Assembly (NCBI GenBank): GCA_023401925.1
Contig: JAEXDA010000025.1
Span: 19,100 to 83,099, forward strand
DNA length: 64,000 nucleotides
Direction of reading: 5' to 3'
From: Bacillota bacterium
GTDB lineage: Bacteria; Bacillota; UBA4882; UBA8346
Under the pieces are notes generated by a model. The model had not been told where the DNA came from. It did no database searches and saw only the letters and a program-made list of their open reading frames with translations. A program made the translations under genes and the position numbers. Below, one piece after another: positions 26,761 to 35,680 of the stretch; the stretch's first letter is position 1, and each line of letters starts with the position of its first letter.

Positions 26761-28521
26761 TTAAGATTTTACATCCACTTTAATATGTAATTCCCTGAGC
26801 TGCTTGTCCGTAACTTCCGATGGTGCACTCATCAACAAATCTTGAGCCTTACTGCTCATTGGAAATGCGATAACCTCACGGATATTGGGTTCATTGGCAA
26901 TCAACATCACCATCCGGTCGATCCCAGGCGCGATACCGGCATGGGGTGGTGGCCCGTACTGAAAAGCATTAAACAAAGCTGGAAATTTCATTTGAACTTC
27001 ATCTGCGGAATAACCTGCAATCTCAAAAGCTTTGATCATAATTTCCGGGTCGTGATTACGAACCGCTCCTGAGGACAATTCCACTCCGTTACAGACAATA
27101 TCATACTGATAGGCATAAATATCCAACGGATCCATAGTAAGGAGAGCGTTCATTCCTCCTTGGGGCATTGAGAAGGGATTATGGCTAAACTCAAGTTGAT
27201 GAGTATCCGGATTGATTTCATACATTGGAAAATCAACAATCCAACAGAATTTAAAAACATCCTTTTCGATTAAATTCAATCTTCGACCCAATTCATTTCG
27301 GACCTGACCCGCCAACTTTTCGGCTTCCGTTAAATGATCCGCCAAAAAAAACAGAGCATGTCCTGTCTTTGCACCGGTAATCTCGATAATTTGTTTCTTC
27401 ACCTCGGCGCTTATAAATTTGGCGATCGGTCCGATAAAATCCAAATTATCATCTACTTTTAGCCATGCCAGACCTTTAGCGCCGATACTGGTAGCAAACT
27501 CAACCATATTGTCAAAAAAGCTTCTCGATTGCGAGCTGCAATCAGGCACCGGTATGACTCGTACTGTTCGGTTAAGGAAGGCTTTAAACTCCGTGTTTTT
27601 AAAACACTCAGAGATATCATAGATTAATAGCGGATTACGAAGATCCGGTTTATCGCTGCCATACTTCAGCATAGCTTCTTTATATGGTATTCTGACAAAA
27701 GGATTGGTCGTCACTTTCCATGAGGAAAACTCTCCGAAAATCTCGGAGATAACTTTTTCTACAGCTGCAAAAACATCTTCCTGGGTGGCAAAAGCCATTT
27801 CAATATCAAGCTGATAAAATTCTCCCGGGGAACGATCAGCGCGGGCATCCTCATCCCGAAAGCAGGGTGCAATTTGAAAGTAACGATCGAAACCGGAAAC
27901 CATGAGTAATTGCTTAAATTGTTGAGGAGCCTGAGGCAGAGCATAGAATTTACCAGGATGCACTCTGCTGGGTACCAAATAATCCCTGGCTCCTTCCGGA
28001 GATGAACTGGTTAAAATCGGAGTTTGAATTTCCATAAAATTCATGCCAATCATTTTTTGACGAACACTCTGGATGATTTTTGACCGTAAAATAATATTTT
28101 TATGAAGTTTATCATTTCGTAAATCCAAAAAACGGTATTTGAGCCGAAGCTCCTCACGAGCTTCACTCGCCAGCGAAAGCTCAAATGGCAAAGAGTTTCT
28201 TACTTTACCTAAAATTTCTACACTTTCCGCTTTTAACTCAATATATCCGGTAGACAAATTGGGGTTAACAGTCTCTTCCGAGCGCCTGGTTACTGTTCCT
28301 AAAGCCGAAACCGTCGACTCACGGGGAATTTTAATAACGGTTTCTTTTAAAGTTTCTTCATCAATAACCACCTGCGTGACACCATAGTGATCCCGAACAT
28401 CGATAAAAATAATTCCACCATGATCCCGAATGGTTTGCACCCATCCCGCAATTCGAACGACTTCCCCAACATTTTTTTCAGATAGCTCCCCACAGTTATG
28501 GGTTCGATATTGATGCATCAT
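26761..28521 (-). CDS. aspS: Aspartate--tRNA ligase
   Basis: 586 residues, bacterial-type AspRS length. It has the N-terminal OB anticodon-binding domain (VRIAGWVQTIRDHGGIIFIDVRD), class II motif 2 (FRDEDARADRSPGEFYQLD), the GAD insertion and motif 3 (GIAPGIDRMVM). ATG at 28519-28521 follows AGGGG. A T-box precedes it, reading AAC (asparagine) by my register. That would suit a non-discriminating AspRS that also charges tRNA-Asn for GatCAB, which is inference. hisS lies upstream on the same strand, the common hisS-aspS order. Confidence 0.97.
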   Translation of the reverse strand: MMHQYRTHNCGELSEKNVGEVVRIAGWVQTIRDHGGIIFIDVRDHYGVTQVVIDEETLKETVIKIPRESTVSALGTVTRRSEETVNPNLSTGYIELKAESVEILGKVRNSLPFELSLASEAREELRLKYRFLDLRNDKLHKNIILRSKIIQSVRQKMIGMNFMEIQTPILTSSSPEGARDYLVPSRVHPGKFYALPQAPQQFKQLLMVSGFDRYFQIAPCFRDEDARADRSPGEFYQLDIEMAFATQEDVFAAVEKVISEIFGEFSSWKVTTNPFVRIPYKEAMLKYGSDKPDLRNPLLIYDISECFKNTEFKAFLNRTVRVIPVPDCSSQSRSFFDNMVEFATSIGAKGLAWLKVDDNLDFIGPIAKFISAEVKKQIIEITGAKTGHALFFLADHLTEAEKLAGQVRNELGRRLNLIEKDVFKFCWIVDFPMYEINPDTHQLEFSHNPFSMPQGGMNALLTMDPLDIYAYQYDIVCNGVELSSGAVRNHDPEIMIKAFEIAGYSADEVQMKFPALFNAFQYGPPPHAGIAPGIDRMVMLIANEPNIREVIAFPMSSKAQDLLMSAPSEVTDKQLRELHIKVDVKS

Positions 28522-28555
28522 AAAGCCCCTTTCATATTGTTTAAATCATCATAAT

Positions 28556-28940
28556 AAAAAATCCCTCGTCCTTAAAAATAAGGGACGAGAGATTTACCCG
28601 TGGTACCACCCTCATAGAGTTTGCCTTCTACATTGGTAACAGATATCCCTACGATCGCGGATATCAATATGTGAAGCCTCGCCTACTCTACTCGTTTTTC
28701 TTTAACGCAGAAATACGGATTGGATTATTATTACGAAACCAACAGCGTACTTTCACCCAATCAGTTCAAAGGTGTTTTTCACTATCAGTGGACCTAAAGG
28801 CACTTTCAGTCACGGCGCCCTCTCCCTAAAGGAACTAGCAGAACGTTTCATCCATTATAAAACAAACGCTCCACTTAAGTAGAATGTCTCTATTTCTATC
28901 GCCAGGACGAGACGTTTTACTCAAATAGCTACTTTTCCTT
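28556..28940 (-). promoter_or_regulatory. T-box leader of aspS, specifier probably AAC (Asn)
   Basis: On the minus strand: stem I with GTGAAAAACACC, where AAC sits at 28774-28776 just before ACC; the T-box core GAGGGTGGTACCACGGG at 28597-28613; and a terminator with a TCGTCCTT/AAGGACGA stem and T6 ending near 28556. A TATAAT at 28950-28955 with TTGAAT 15 bp upstream is the probable promoter. The family call is firm; the codon register is ambiguous, since CAC (His) overlaps AAC by two bases. Confidence 0.88.
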
Positions 28941-29013
28941 ATCATTACTATTATAATAGTATTTATGCAAATTCAATGTTATTATTAATTATACTGAAAC
29001 TTGTTGTTAATAG

Positions 29014-30294
29014 TCAACAAAAAGTTCCATTTGAAAATTCTTCTTTCAAAAAGTCTTGTAATTTGCTAATGGCAATCGTTTGCTGCTCACTGGTATCCAT
29101 TTTGCGGATTAAAATTTGTTCGTTTGCCATTTCTTCTTCGCCAATGACACCTACGATCGGAGCTCCCAATTTATTGGCCAGTTTCATTTGAGATTTCAGA
29201 CTACGGCTCTGAAAATCAGTTTCTACAACCCACCCGGTTTCCCTTAACCCGATAACCAGTGGGAAAATCTTCATCTGGGCTGCTTCTCCCAGCGGCGCAA
29301 GATAAATATGGGGCTTGGAAGTTTCCTTCGGCAATAAGTTTCTTGACTTTAACACCATCAATAGGCGTTCCATTCCAGCTGCAAAACCAATCCCCGGAGT
29401 GGGACTTCCTCCGCACTCCTCTACCAAACCGTCGTACCTCCCGCCGCCGCAAAGGGCATTTTGAGCCCCCAAATCCCCCGCTAATACCTCAAATACAGTT
29501 TTGGTATAATAATCAAAGCCACGGACTAATCGCGGATTCAGGTGGTACTGAATTCCGACTGCATCCAACAGTTCACGCAATTGCTGAAAGTGAGAACCGC
29601 AGCTTGAACATAGTGTTTCAGTTATCAGGGGAACATCTTCGGTTAAACTCTTACAAATAGGACTTTTACAATCCAGTAACCGTAAAGGATTTCTTTCCAG
29701 CCGTCGCTGACAATTCGGACATAATTTTTCAGCCCTGGGTCGTAAATGTTCAATTAATCTCTCACGATAAAGCGGTCTGCATTCCGGACAACCAATTGAG
29801 TTCAAATTGATATCCAGATCGGTAATCCCCAACCGTTTATAAAAATTGACCGCCAGGGATATGATTTCCGCATCGACCCTCGGATCTTCGCTACCTAGGA
29901 CTTCGGCGCCAAACTGCACAAATTGGCGGAACCGGCCTGCCTGAGGTGCTTCGCAACGAAACATCGGCCCATAGTAATAAAGTTTACTAATTCCGCCGGA
30001 AGCAGCCAAATTATGTTCCAAAAAAGCCCTGACTACGGAAGCGGTACCCTCAGGACGTAATGTCAGACTCCGGCCTGCCCGATCCGGAAAAGTAAACATT
30101 TCCTTCTCAACAATATCGGTAGTCTCACCAATACCGCGTTGAAATAATTCGGTATGCTCAAAAATCGGGGTCCTTACTTCCGCGTAACCATACTCTTGAA
30201 AAATCTGCCGCAGTTTACCCTCTAAGTAATACCAATGAGTCAAATCCTCGGGTAAAAGATCATATGTTCCTTTAGGAGCATTAATTTGAGCCAA
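29014..30294 (-). CDS. hisS: Histidine--tRNA ligase
   Basis: Class II HisRS. From TTG at 30292-30294 the protein begins MAQINAPKGTYDLLPED, the usual HisRS opening, with GAGGCGG five bases upstream. An ATG at 30351 adds 19 residues but lacks a ribosome site. Motifs: motif 2 GPMFRCEAPQAGRFRQFVQF, the HisA motif LVRGFDYYTKTVFE and motif 3 GIGFAAGMERLL. There is a zinc-finger-like insertion with several CxxC pairs (CPECR, CPNC, CSSC) near the middle. It lies between the foldase gene and the aspS T-box. Confidence 0.96.
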   Translation of the reverse strand: MAQINAPKGTYDLLPEDLTHWYYLEGKLRQIFQEYGYAEVRTPIFEHTELFQRGIGETTDIVEKEMFTFPDRAGRSLTLRPEGTASVVRAFLEHNLAASGGISKLYYYGPMFRCEAPQAGRFRQFVQFGAEVLGSEDPRVDAEIISLAVNFYKRLGITDLDINLNSIGCPECRPLYRERLIEHLRPRAEKLCPNCQRRLERNPLRLLDCKSPICKSLTEDVPLITETLCSSCGSHFQQLRELLDAVGIQYHLNPRLVRGFDYYTKTVFEVLAGDLGAQNALCGGGRYDGLVEECGGSPTPGIGFAAGMERLLMVLKSRNLLPKETSKPHIYLAPLGEAAQMKIFPLVIGLRETGWVVETDFQSRSLKSQMKLANKLGAPIVGVIGEEEMANEQILIRKMDTSEQQTIAISKLQDFLKEEFSNGTFC

Positions 30295-30359
30295 TGAAAC
30301 CGCCTCGTTTTTAAAATTTAAATCATCGATAGGATATGGATATGAATCCATATACGAAT

Positions 30360-30389
30360 ACGCGGAAGGCGTTAATTCACCCTCCGCGT
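30360..30389 (-). promoter_or_regulatory. Hairpin between the foldase gene and hisS
   Basis: ACGCGGA pairs with TCCGCGT around a 16-nt loop. There is no T tract in the minus direction, so it is more likely an mRNA processing or stability element than a terminator. Confidence 0.45.
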
Positions 30390-30412
30390 TAGCATTTATC
30401 GTTTCCCGGTTT

Positions 30413-31942
30413 TTACTTTTTAACCGGAGTCGGTTGAGAAGCCGCAGGTTGAGTTTGTCCAGCAGCAGATTGCTGCTGATTCAAGCTTTCTTGATATGCT
30501 TTATCTTTTTCGGCCTGTAATTTCTGCATATTCGCGATAGTCCGGGTTTCCTGAGCCGCTAAGTCCGTCAAATTCCATGAAGTATAGATATCTTTCAACC
30601 TTGCATGGGTTTGAATATCATCGACATGGGCTTGGCCCCATTGTACCAAAACGGCTTTCGCTTGATCCATATTTTGATTGGCTTTATAAGCATTGGCCAA
30701 AGCCTCTTGGTACTCAATATTATTAATTACTGCAACTGGAGCTTTTTTCAAAACATCGATAGCCTTAGCAGCCTGTTTTAATTGAATATACACTTCGGAA
30801 GCGTCAGTATAGGTATCAACACGGTTCTTGTAATAACCTTTCTTTAAAGCCTTTTCATAGGCTTCGGAAGCTTCCTGCCATTTTTGTTCGTTCTTTAACC
30901 GAAATGCGCGCAGTCCGGGATCGAGAATCTCCAGTTTGCTGAGAGCTTGACGGTTAATTTTTTGCATCCAGTCGCTATATGCCGGACTTTGTTGTGCTTT
31001 CTGAAGCAATAAATTGTCCCGTACTTCGTTATATTTTTCTTTATATTCACTACCGGTCGGTACTCCATGAGCATCAAGTTTAATAATATGATACCCAAAT
31101 TGAGTTTTGACCGGAGCGCTAATTTGACCAACTTTAAGAGCTAAAGCGCCATCGACAAATTCCTTTGCCATACTGCCCTTAAATTGGTCGACTCCCATCG
31201 GTCCATAGGTGCCGCCTTTATCTTTAGAACCCGGATCCTCGGAATACTGTTTGGCAAGTGCCGCAAAATCCTGACCGCTGGCGGCTTTCTGGTAAACATC
31301 CTTGGCCAGTTGCAGAGCCTGAGCATCCGTCCGGGATTTATTATTTTGATCTTTTAAGCCGATTAAAATATGACTGACTGTAATTTGATCCAATTGACCC
31401 AATATTTCGGCACGGGAAACATTCACTTTTAATTGTTTTGCTTTATAAGCAATGAACTTTTGTTGCTCCAAGGACTTTTTAACCATATCCTTGAGCTGAC
31501 GCTTACTGGTGAACCCTTGCCGTTCCATAAAGCTCTGGACTTCTTCTTCCGTAGGTAAATATTTATGAATCAAATTATCGACTTCGGACCCTTTGACTTT
31601 GATCTTGGACTTAACCTTGTCCATTTCCTGTTGGAATGCAATATTCTGAACTGCCATATTGATTGCACTGTCACGGATTTGAGCCTCTGTATAAGACATA
31701 CCGTATTGCGCAAACTGACTGGCTTGTTGACCGGCCTGTGCCATATAGTTATTAAAATCTTCATCCGACAATTTTTGGCCGTTGATTTTGATTGATGGAC
31801 CGGTATATCCGGTATTTTCTTTGGTCATCATTGGAAAACCGATATAAAACACTCCAACCATCATCGTCACGACCAAAACAAGAATGACAGGTGCTAAGAT
31901 ACGTTTAGCGTAACGACGAATTGACAAAATTGACATACCCAT
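30413..31942 (-). CDS. PpiC/SurA-type peptidyl-prolyl isomerase with TPR-like tail
   Basis: 509 residues. N-terminal membrane anchor at about 14-36, then a SurA_N-like region, then a parvulin PpiC domain at about 190-290 (ITVSHILIGLK, AKQYSEDPGSKDKGGTYGPM, VKTQFGYHIIKLD). The last 160 residues are helical with TPR-like spacing and end in a low-complexity Gln/Pro/Lys tail. It should help fold secreted proteins outside the membrane, like PrsA, though it has an anchor and not a lipobox. ATG at 31942 follows GGGGAGG. It heads the foldase-hisS-aspS series. Confidence 0.87.
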   Translation of the reverse strand: MGMSILSIRRYAKRILAPVILVLVVTMMVGVFYIGFPMMTKENTGYTGPSIKINGQKLSDEDFNNYMAQAGQQASQFAQYGMSYTEAQIRDSAINMAVQNIAFQQEMDKVKSKIKVKGSEVDNLIHKYLPTEEEVQSFMERQGFTSKRQLKDMVKKSLEQQKFIAYKAKQLKVNVSRAEILGQLDQITVSHILIGLKDQNNKSRTDAQALQLAKDVYQKAASGQDFAALAKQYSEDPGSKDKGGTYGPMGVDQFKGSMAKEFVDGALALKVGQISAPVKTQFGYHIIKLDAHGVPTGSEYKEKYNEVRDNLLLQKAQQSPAYSDWMQKINRQALSKLEILDPGLRAFRLKNEQKWQEASEAYEKALKKGYYKNRVDTYTDASEVYIQLKQAAKAIDVLKKAPVAVINNIEYQEALANAYKANQNMDQAKAVLVQWGQAHVDDIQTHARLKDIYTSWNLTDLAAQETRTIANMQKLQAEKDKAYQESLNQQQSAAGQTQPAASQPTPVKK

Positions 31943-32012
31943 TAAAATTCCTCCCCTTTATAAATTCCAAAAAAAAAAATGAGCCAAATACCCATAAAAT
32001 ACTAAGTTGCAG

Positions 32013-32101
32013 GTAAACTCGTTTACGAGTAAACGCCTTTACAAGTAACGTGTTTACAAATAAACAGGTAAATTATAGATACGCTTAGTATTTATTTACC
32101 T
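32013..32101. promoter_or_regulatory. Cluster of palindromic repeats upstream of the foldase gene
   Basis: GTTTACGAGTAAAC (32021-32034), a partial copy at 32037-32050 and GTTTACAAATAAAC (32052-32065) lie at 15-16 bp spacing. Next to them is a perfect 8-bp inverted repeat AGGTAAAT/ATTTACCT (32066-32073 and 32094-32101). The arrangement suggests binding sites for a dimeric regulator; which one is unknown. Confidence 0.5.
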
Positions 32102-32144
32102 AGCAAAAGTACGTTTAATATTGTACCTAATGTAAACCTAAATG

Positions 32145-33611
32145 TCAACCAAGAAGTAACCGGGTTTGTTGGGCTTTTTTTACTATCAGCTCCTGAATAT
32201 CCCGGCGATAGGTAGCAGGACACTTTGGATTTTGAAGTCTCACGACCTGAAAGTCAGCTCCGTAGACCCATTTTGTGATCGCTCCACCTCCTAAGCCGAA
32301 AATCGTTTGGCGTTCTTCCATCATTTGAATATTATAGATATTTTCAGTTCCCGGTTTAGCCAGGCCGACATTTGCCTGATCAGCTAAAATCGAACGTTGC
32401 CGGTAAATATAATATGGAAAGTATTGTTTCGCTCTCAACATGACAAGCGCCTGGTTCCATGATTTATTAATATCCTGTTCTTCGGTCAAAGCCAATGACG
32501 CAAAATCTTTGTGCCAGGCAGCCGCTCTTTTGGGTGCTAAGGTGTGGATGGTAACATTATCCGGTTCCAGTTCCAACACTTGCCGGCACGACTCCAAAAA
32601 ATGACTCCCCTTTTCTCTCGGCAGACCCAGAATCAGATCCATGTTGATTAAAAAATCACCCATTTGCTTTACCAAAGCCGCCGACTGAAGGAACTCCATC
32701 ACCGTGTGACGGCGACCAATAAGCTGCAAGGTTGAATCATGCATTGATTGAGGATTCACACAAACTCTGGTAACTCCGGCATCTTTCATAGCCTTTAACT
32801 TTTCGATATCGATAGTTTCAGGACGCCCGGCTTCAACCGTAAATTCCTTCGTATGATCGGAAATCAAGCGTTCCTTAATGAATTGTAGCAAATTGGAAAA
32901 ATCTTTTGTGCCCAGGCTGGTGGGGGTGCCTCCACCTATATAGACGCTTTCTACCAGAAAGCCCCATTCCCTGATTAATTGCTGCGTAGCAGCAATCTCC
33001 AAATTTAACGCTTCGAGAAAACCCCGGACTAAATGTTGATGGGTTTCCAAAGAGACTGCAGCAAAGGAACAGTAACGGCAACGGCTAGGGCAAAAAGGAA
33101 TTCCCATATATAGACTGACGGTGTTGGCGGGCTTGAAAAATTTTTCCTGATGGCTTCCAATTTGAATAAGAAGTTCCGCCCGCTCCGGTGTGAGCGCATA
33201 GATATTCAAAAGTTTGTCCTGGATTTCCCCAATTGAAAAACCCCGCTGGCGTAAATGATGAAAAATCTTGGTCGGCCGGACCGCGCTTAAAATCCCCCAT
33301 GCAGGCTTTATATGAAAATTATTACTAAGCAAAGAAATGACGCCCAAACGGATAAGTTCTTTGATCCGTTTGGGATAATCACTTTTCTGATAACGCGAAT
33401 CAAGGATATCCCGGTCCTGCAATTGCCGGACATTTTCCCCGGAAGGTAAATCCGGAGACCAGACACGCACCAGAAAATCGGAAGAATATTCAACAATCAA
33501 CCGGATGTCAAATTGTTCATCCGACAGTTCGGCACAGGGATCGACAATTTTTAAGGCTGCTAAAACATTGGGAAGTTCCCTGAAATCTTTAATTTTCACT
33601 GAATATTTCAT
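32145..33611 (-). CDS. hemZ: HemZ-type radical SAM protein (oxygen-independent coproporphyrinogen dehydrogenase-like)
   Basis: 488 residues. About 160 N-terminal residues are typical of HemZ. The radical SAM core has MGIPFCPSRCRYCSF (CxxxCxxC binding the 4Fe-4S cluster and SAM), then VYIGGGTPTSL, VEAGRPETI, VNPQSM and MDLILGLPRE. HemZ/HemN relatives either oxidise coproporphyrinogen III anaerobically or act as haem chaperones; the HemZ group is usually annotated as coproporphyrinogen dehydrogenase. Its start overlaps the MBL hydrolase stop by 4 bp (ATGA), so the two are translationally coupled. Confidence 0.9.
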   Translation of the reverse strand: MKYSVKIKDFRELPNVLAALKIVDPCAELSDEQFDIRLIVEYSSDFLVRVWSPDLPSGENVRQLQDRDILDSRYQKSDYPKRIKELIRLGVISLLSNNFHIKPAWGILSAVRPTKIFHHLRQRGFSIGEIQDKLLNIYALTPERAELLIQIGSHQEKFFKPANTVSLYMGIPFCPSRCRYCSFAAVSLETHQHLVRGFLEALNLEIAATQQLIREWGFLVESVYIGGGTPTSLGTKDFSNLLQFIKERLISDHTKEFTVEAGRPETIDIEKLKAMKDAGVTRVCVNPQSMHDSTLQLIGRRHTVMEFLQSAALVKQMGDFLINMDLILGLPREKGSHFLESCRQVLELEPDNVTIHTLAPKRAAAWHKDFASLALTEEQDINKSWNQALVMLRAKQYFPYYIYRQRSILADQANVGLAKPGTENIYNIQMMEERQTIFGLGGGAITKWVYGADFQVVRLQNPKCPATYRRDIQELIVKKAQQTRLLLG

Positions 33612-34243
33612 AATGAATCGTTACAATCTTCATTGACAAAAGGGTTGTTTTTCATTTCATAACCAATGGATGTATATTCGCCATGCCCGGGGAATACCTT
33701 GGTTCCAGCCGGTAAGGAAAACAATCGTTTCCGGATGGAGTCAAGCAGCTGCCTGTGATTCCCTCCCGGGAAGTCAGTCCGTCCAATACTCTCAAAAAAC
33801 AAAGTGTCTCCGACAAATGCTAATCCTGGAGTATATAAAGAAATTCCGCCGGGAGTGTGCCCCGGAGTTGCAATAACCTGGAAAAATTCATCTCCCAAGG
33901 CAATCTGATCGCCATCGGAAATGAGCCGATCCGTATCGGGACTGATGGTGCTCCCTCCCATAAACGTCGACAAATTTGCGGTTGGGGAAGTAAGCATTTC
34001 ACGATCTGCCGCATGAATCAGGATCGGAACATCATACTTTTGGTGTAAGGCAGCATTACCCGCAATGTGATCCATATGTCCATGGGTGTTGATAATCCAT
34101 TGTAATTGTAATGAATGCTCCATTAAAAATCTTTCAATGCCGGAAACAGGGCCGCCGGGATCAATAACTCCGGCTTCTTTTCCCTTCCAAACTACATAAC
34201 AGTTGGTCATCAAATCGCCTATCATAAATGATCGATACTCCAT
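33608..34243 (-). CDS. MBL-fold metallo-hydrolase (glyoxalase II-like)
   Basis: 211 residues from ATG at 34241-34243, chosen because GGAGG lies five bases upstream. Metallo-beta-lactamase fold with the metal motif NTHGHMDHIAG, a second ligand region ATPGHTPGGISLYTPG, the bridging D in FVGDTLF and the last His in VFPGHGEYT. Small members of this group hydrolyse thioesters or related metabolites; the exact substrate is unknown. It is coupled to hemZ and follows a DUF2007 gene. Confidence 0.92.
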   Translation of the reverse strand: MEYRSFMIGDLMTNCYVVWKGKEAGVIDPGGPVSGIERFLMEHSLQLQWIINTHGHMDHIAGNAALHQKYDVPILIHAADREMLTSPTANLSTFMGGSTISPDTDRLISDGDQIALGDEFFQVIATPGHTPGGISLYTPGLAFVGDTLFFESIGRTDFPGGNHRQLLDSIRKRLFSLPAGTKVFPGHGEYTSIGYEMKNNPFVNEDCNDSL

Positions 34244-34302
34244 ATCTTCCTCCAACGAAAAAACGTTAAAAAGGTTCCATTTTCTTCCGAAAGAATCACC
34301 GT

Positions 34303-34569
34303 CTAAGATTCTGCTTCATCCTTGTTCTGCTTATTCTCTTCATTTTGCTCGGCCAGGACCTTTTCGGCATCATCAACCCGTTCACAGGGCACCAAAATCT
34401 TTATCGTTGCCAAAGGTCCCACAGTCAATCCATAGATACTCCCCAGGGTTTCCCGTTCCATTTTCACGGGAATCTCTACAGAATTTAACAATCCGGTTAA
34501 AAAATAGGCTTCGTCATGATTATATACTTCAGCTATGATTTGCCATCCATGGAACTGCTGTTGCTCCAT
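34303..34569 (-). CDS. DUF2007 small protein
   Basis: 88 residues. The core (WQIIAEVYNHDEAYFLTGLLNSVEIPVKMERE) and ILVPCERVDDAEKVLAE match DUF2007, a small ACT/PII-like fold annotated as a putative signal-transducing protein. The C-terminus is a charged Glu/Lys/Asn tail. ATG at 34569 follows AGAGGTG. Function unknown; it lies between the lactate dehydrogenase and MBL genes on the same strand. Confidence 0.8.
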   Translation of the reverse strand: MEQQQFHGWQIIAEVYNHDEAYFLTGLLNSVEIPVKMERETLGSIYGLTVGPLATIKILVPCERVDDAEKVLAEQNEENKQNKDEAES

Positions 34570-34633
34570 TTTAATTCACCTCTGGAAAAATTTAAATTCG
34601 GGTCAAAAAACACCGGCAAACTTACCGATTCTA

Positions 34634-35587
34634 TTATAACTTAATCTGGCTCTGTAGATCCTTGAGCACCAGAGCCGAACGGCAAAAAGCGCTTTCTTCC
34701 TCAGGTGAAAGTGAAAGCTGGATTTTACGCTCAATTCCTTTCCGATTTACTACGCATGGCAAACTCAGATAAACATCCTCAATTCCATATTCCCCTTTTA
34801 ATAAGGTTGAAACAGTTAATACCGAATGTTCATCACGAATAATGCTCTCGACAATCTCAGTTAAAGCTAAACCAATCGCATAATAGGTAGCGCCTTTTCC
34901 TTTGATAATTTTATAGGCGGCATTTTTAACATCATCAAAAATTTCTTCTTTGGGTAATTGTTTTTCACAGCCTCCACCGCATAATGGACAATAGTCACTA
35001 AAGCGGATACCGGCAATATTGGCCAAACTCCAAACCGGCGCCTCGGTGTCCCCGTGTTCTCCAATAATGTAAGCGTGTACATTGGATGGATCAACGTGGC
35101 AATGGGAACTTATCAGATAACGGAACCGGGCTGAATCCAATACTGTTCCCGACCCGATAACCCGATAATCCGGTAACCCACTCAATTTGTAAGTAATGTA
35201 AGTCATGATATCCACCGGATTGGTGGCAACCAATAAAATAGCTTCAGTTCCGGTTGCGGTAATTTGTCCGATAATACCCCGGAAAATTTCGGTATTTCGG
35301 GCCAGTAAATCGATACGGGTCTCTCCAGGCCGTTGGTTGCTTCCGGCAGTGATCACGATAATGTCGGCATCTTTGCAATCAGCATAGCTCCCGGCCCTAA
35401 CCCGGGCCGGTCTAACAAAAGAAATTCCATGGTTCAAATCCATAATTTCCCCTGCCAGCCGTTCCTGGTTAACATCAATCATAATAATCTCTGAAGCCGC
35501 GCCGTTGATCATTAGGCTGTAAGCAAAAGTCGAACCTACCAAACCCGCCCCTACAATAACCACTCGACTGCCGCGCTCTTTATTCAT
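34634..35587 (-). CDS. ldh: L-lactate dehydrogenase
   Basis: 317 residues from ATG at 35585-35587 (GAAAGGGG upstream; the longer frame has no ribosome site). Rossmann loop VVIVGAGLVGSTFAY at the N-terminus, the substrate loop NQRPGETR with Gln and Arg that favours pyruvate/lactate over malate, DSARFRYLIS with the catalytic Asp-Arg pair, and the active His in IIGEHGD. It reduces pyruvate to lactate and recycles NADH, fitting a sugar-fermenting organism. Confidence 0.95.
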   Translation of the reverse strand: MNKERGSRVVIVGAGLVGSTFAYSLMINGAASEIIMIDVNQERLAGEIMDLNHGISFVRPARVRAGSYADCKDADIIVITAGSNQRPGETRIDLLARNTEIFRGIIGQITATGTEAILLVATNPVDIMTYITYKLSGLPDYRVIGSGTVLDSARFRYLISSHCHVDPSNVHAYIIGEHGDTEAPVWSLANIAGIRFSDYCPLCGGGCEKQLPKEEIFDDVKNAAYKIIKGKGATYYAIGLALTEIVESIIRDEHSVLTVSTLLKGEYGIEDVYLSLPCVVNRKGIERKIQLSLSPEEESAFCRSALVLKDLQSQIKL

Positions 35588-35680
35588 GGAAAAACCCCTT
35601 TCAACCTTTTCAATTTTATCCCGTTTTATTCCTTGGTAAAAAACAGACCTCACAATAAAAAGGCTTATCCCTTAAAGAAA

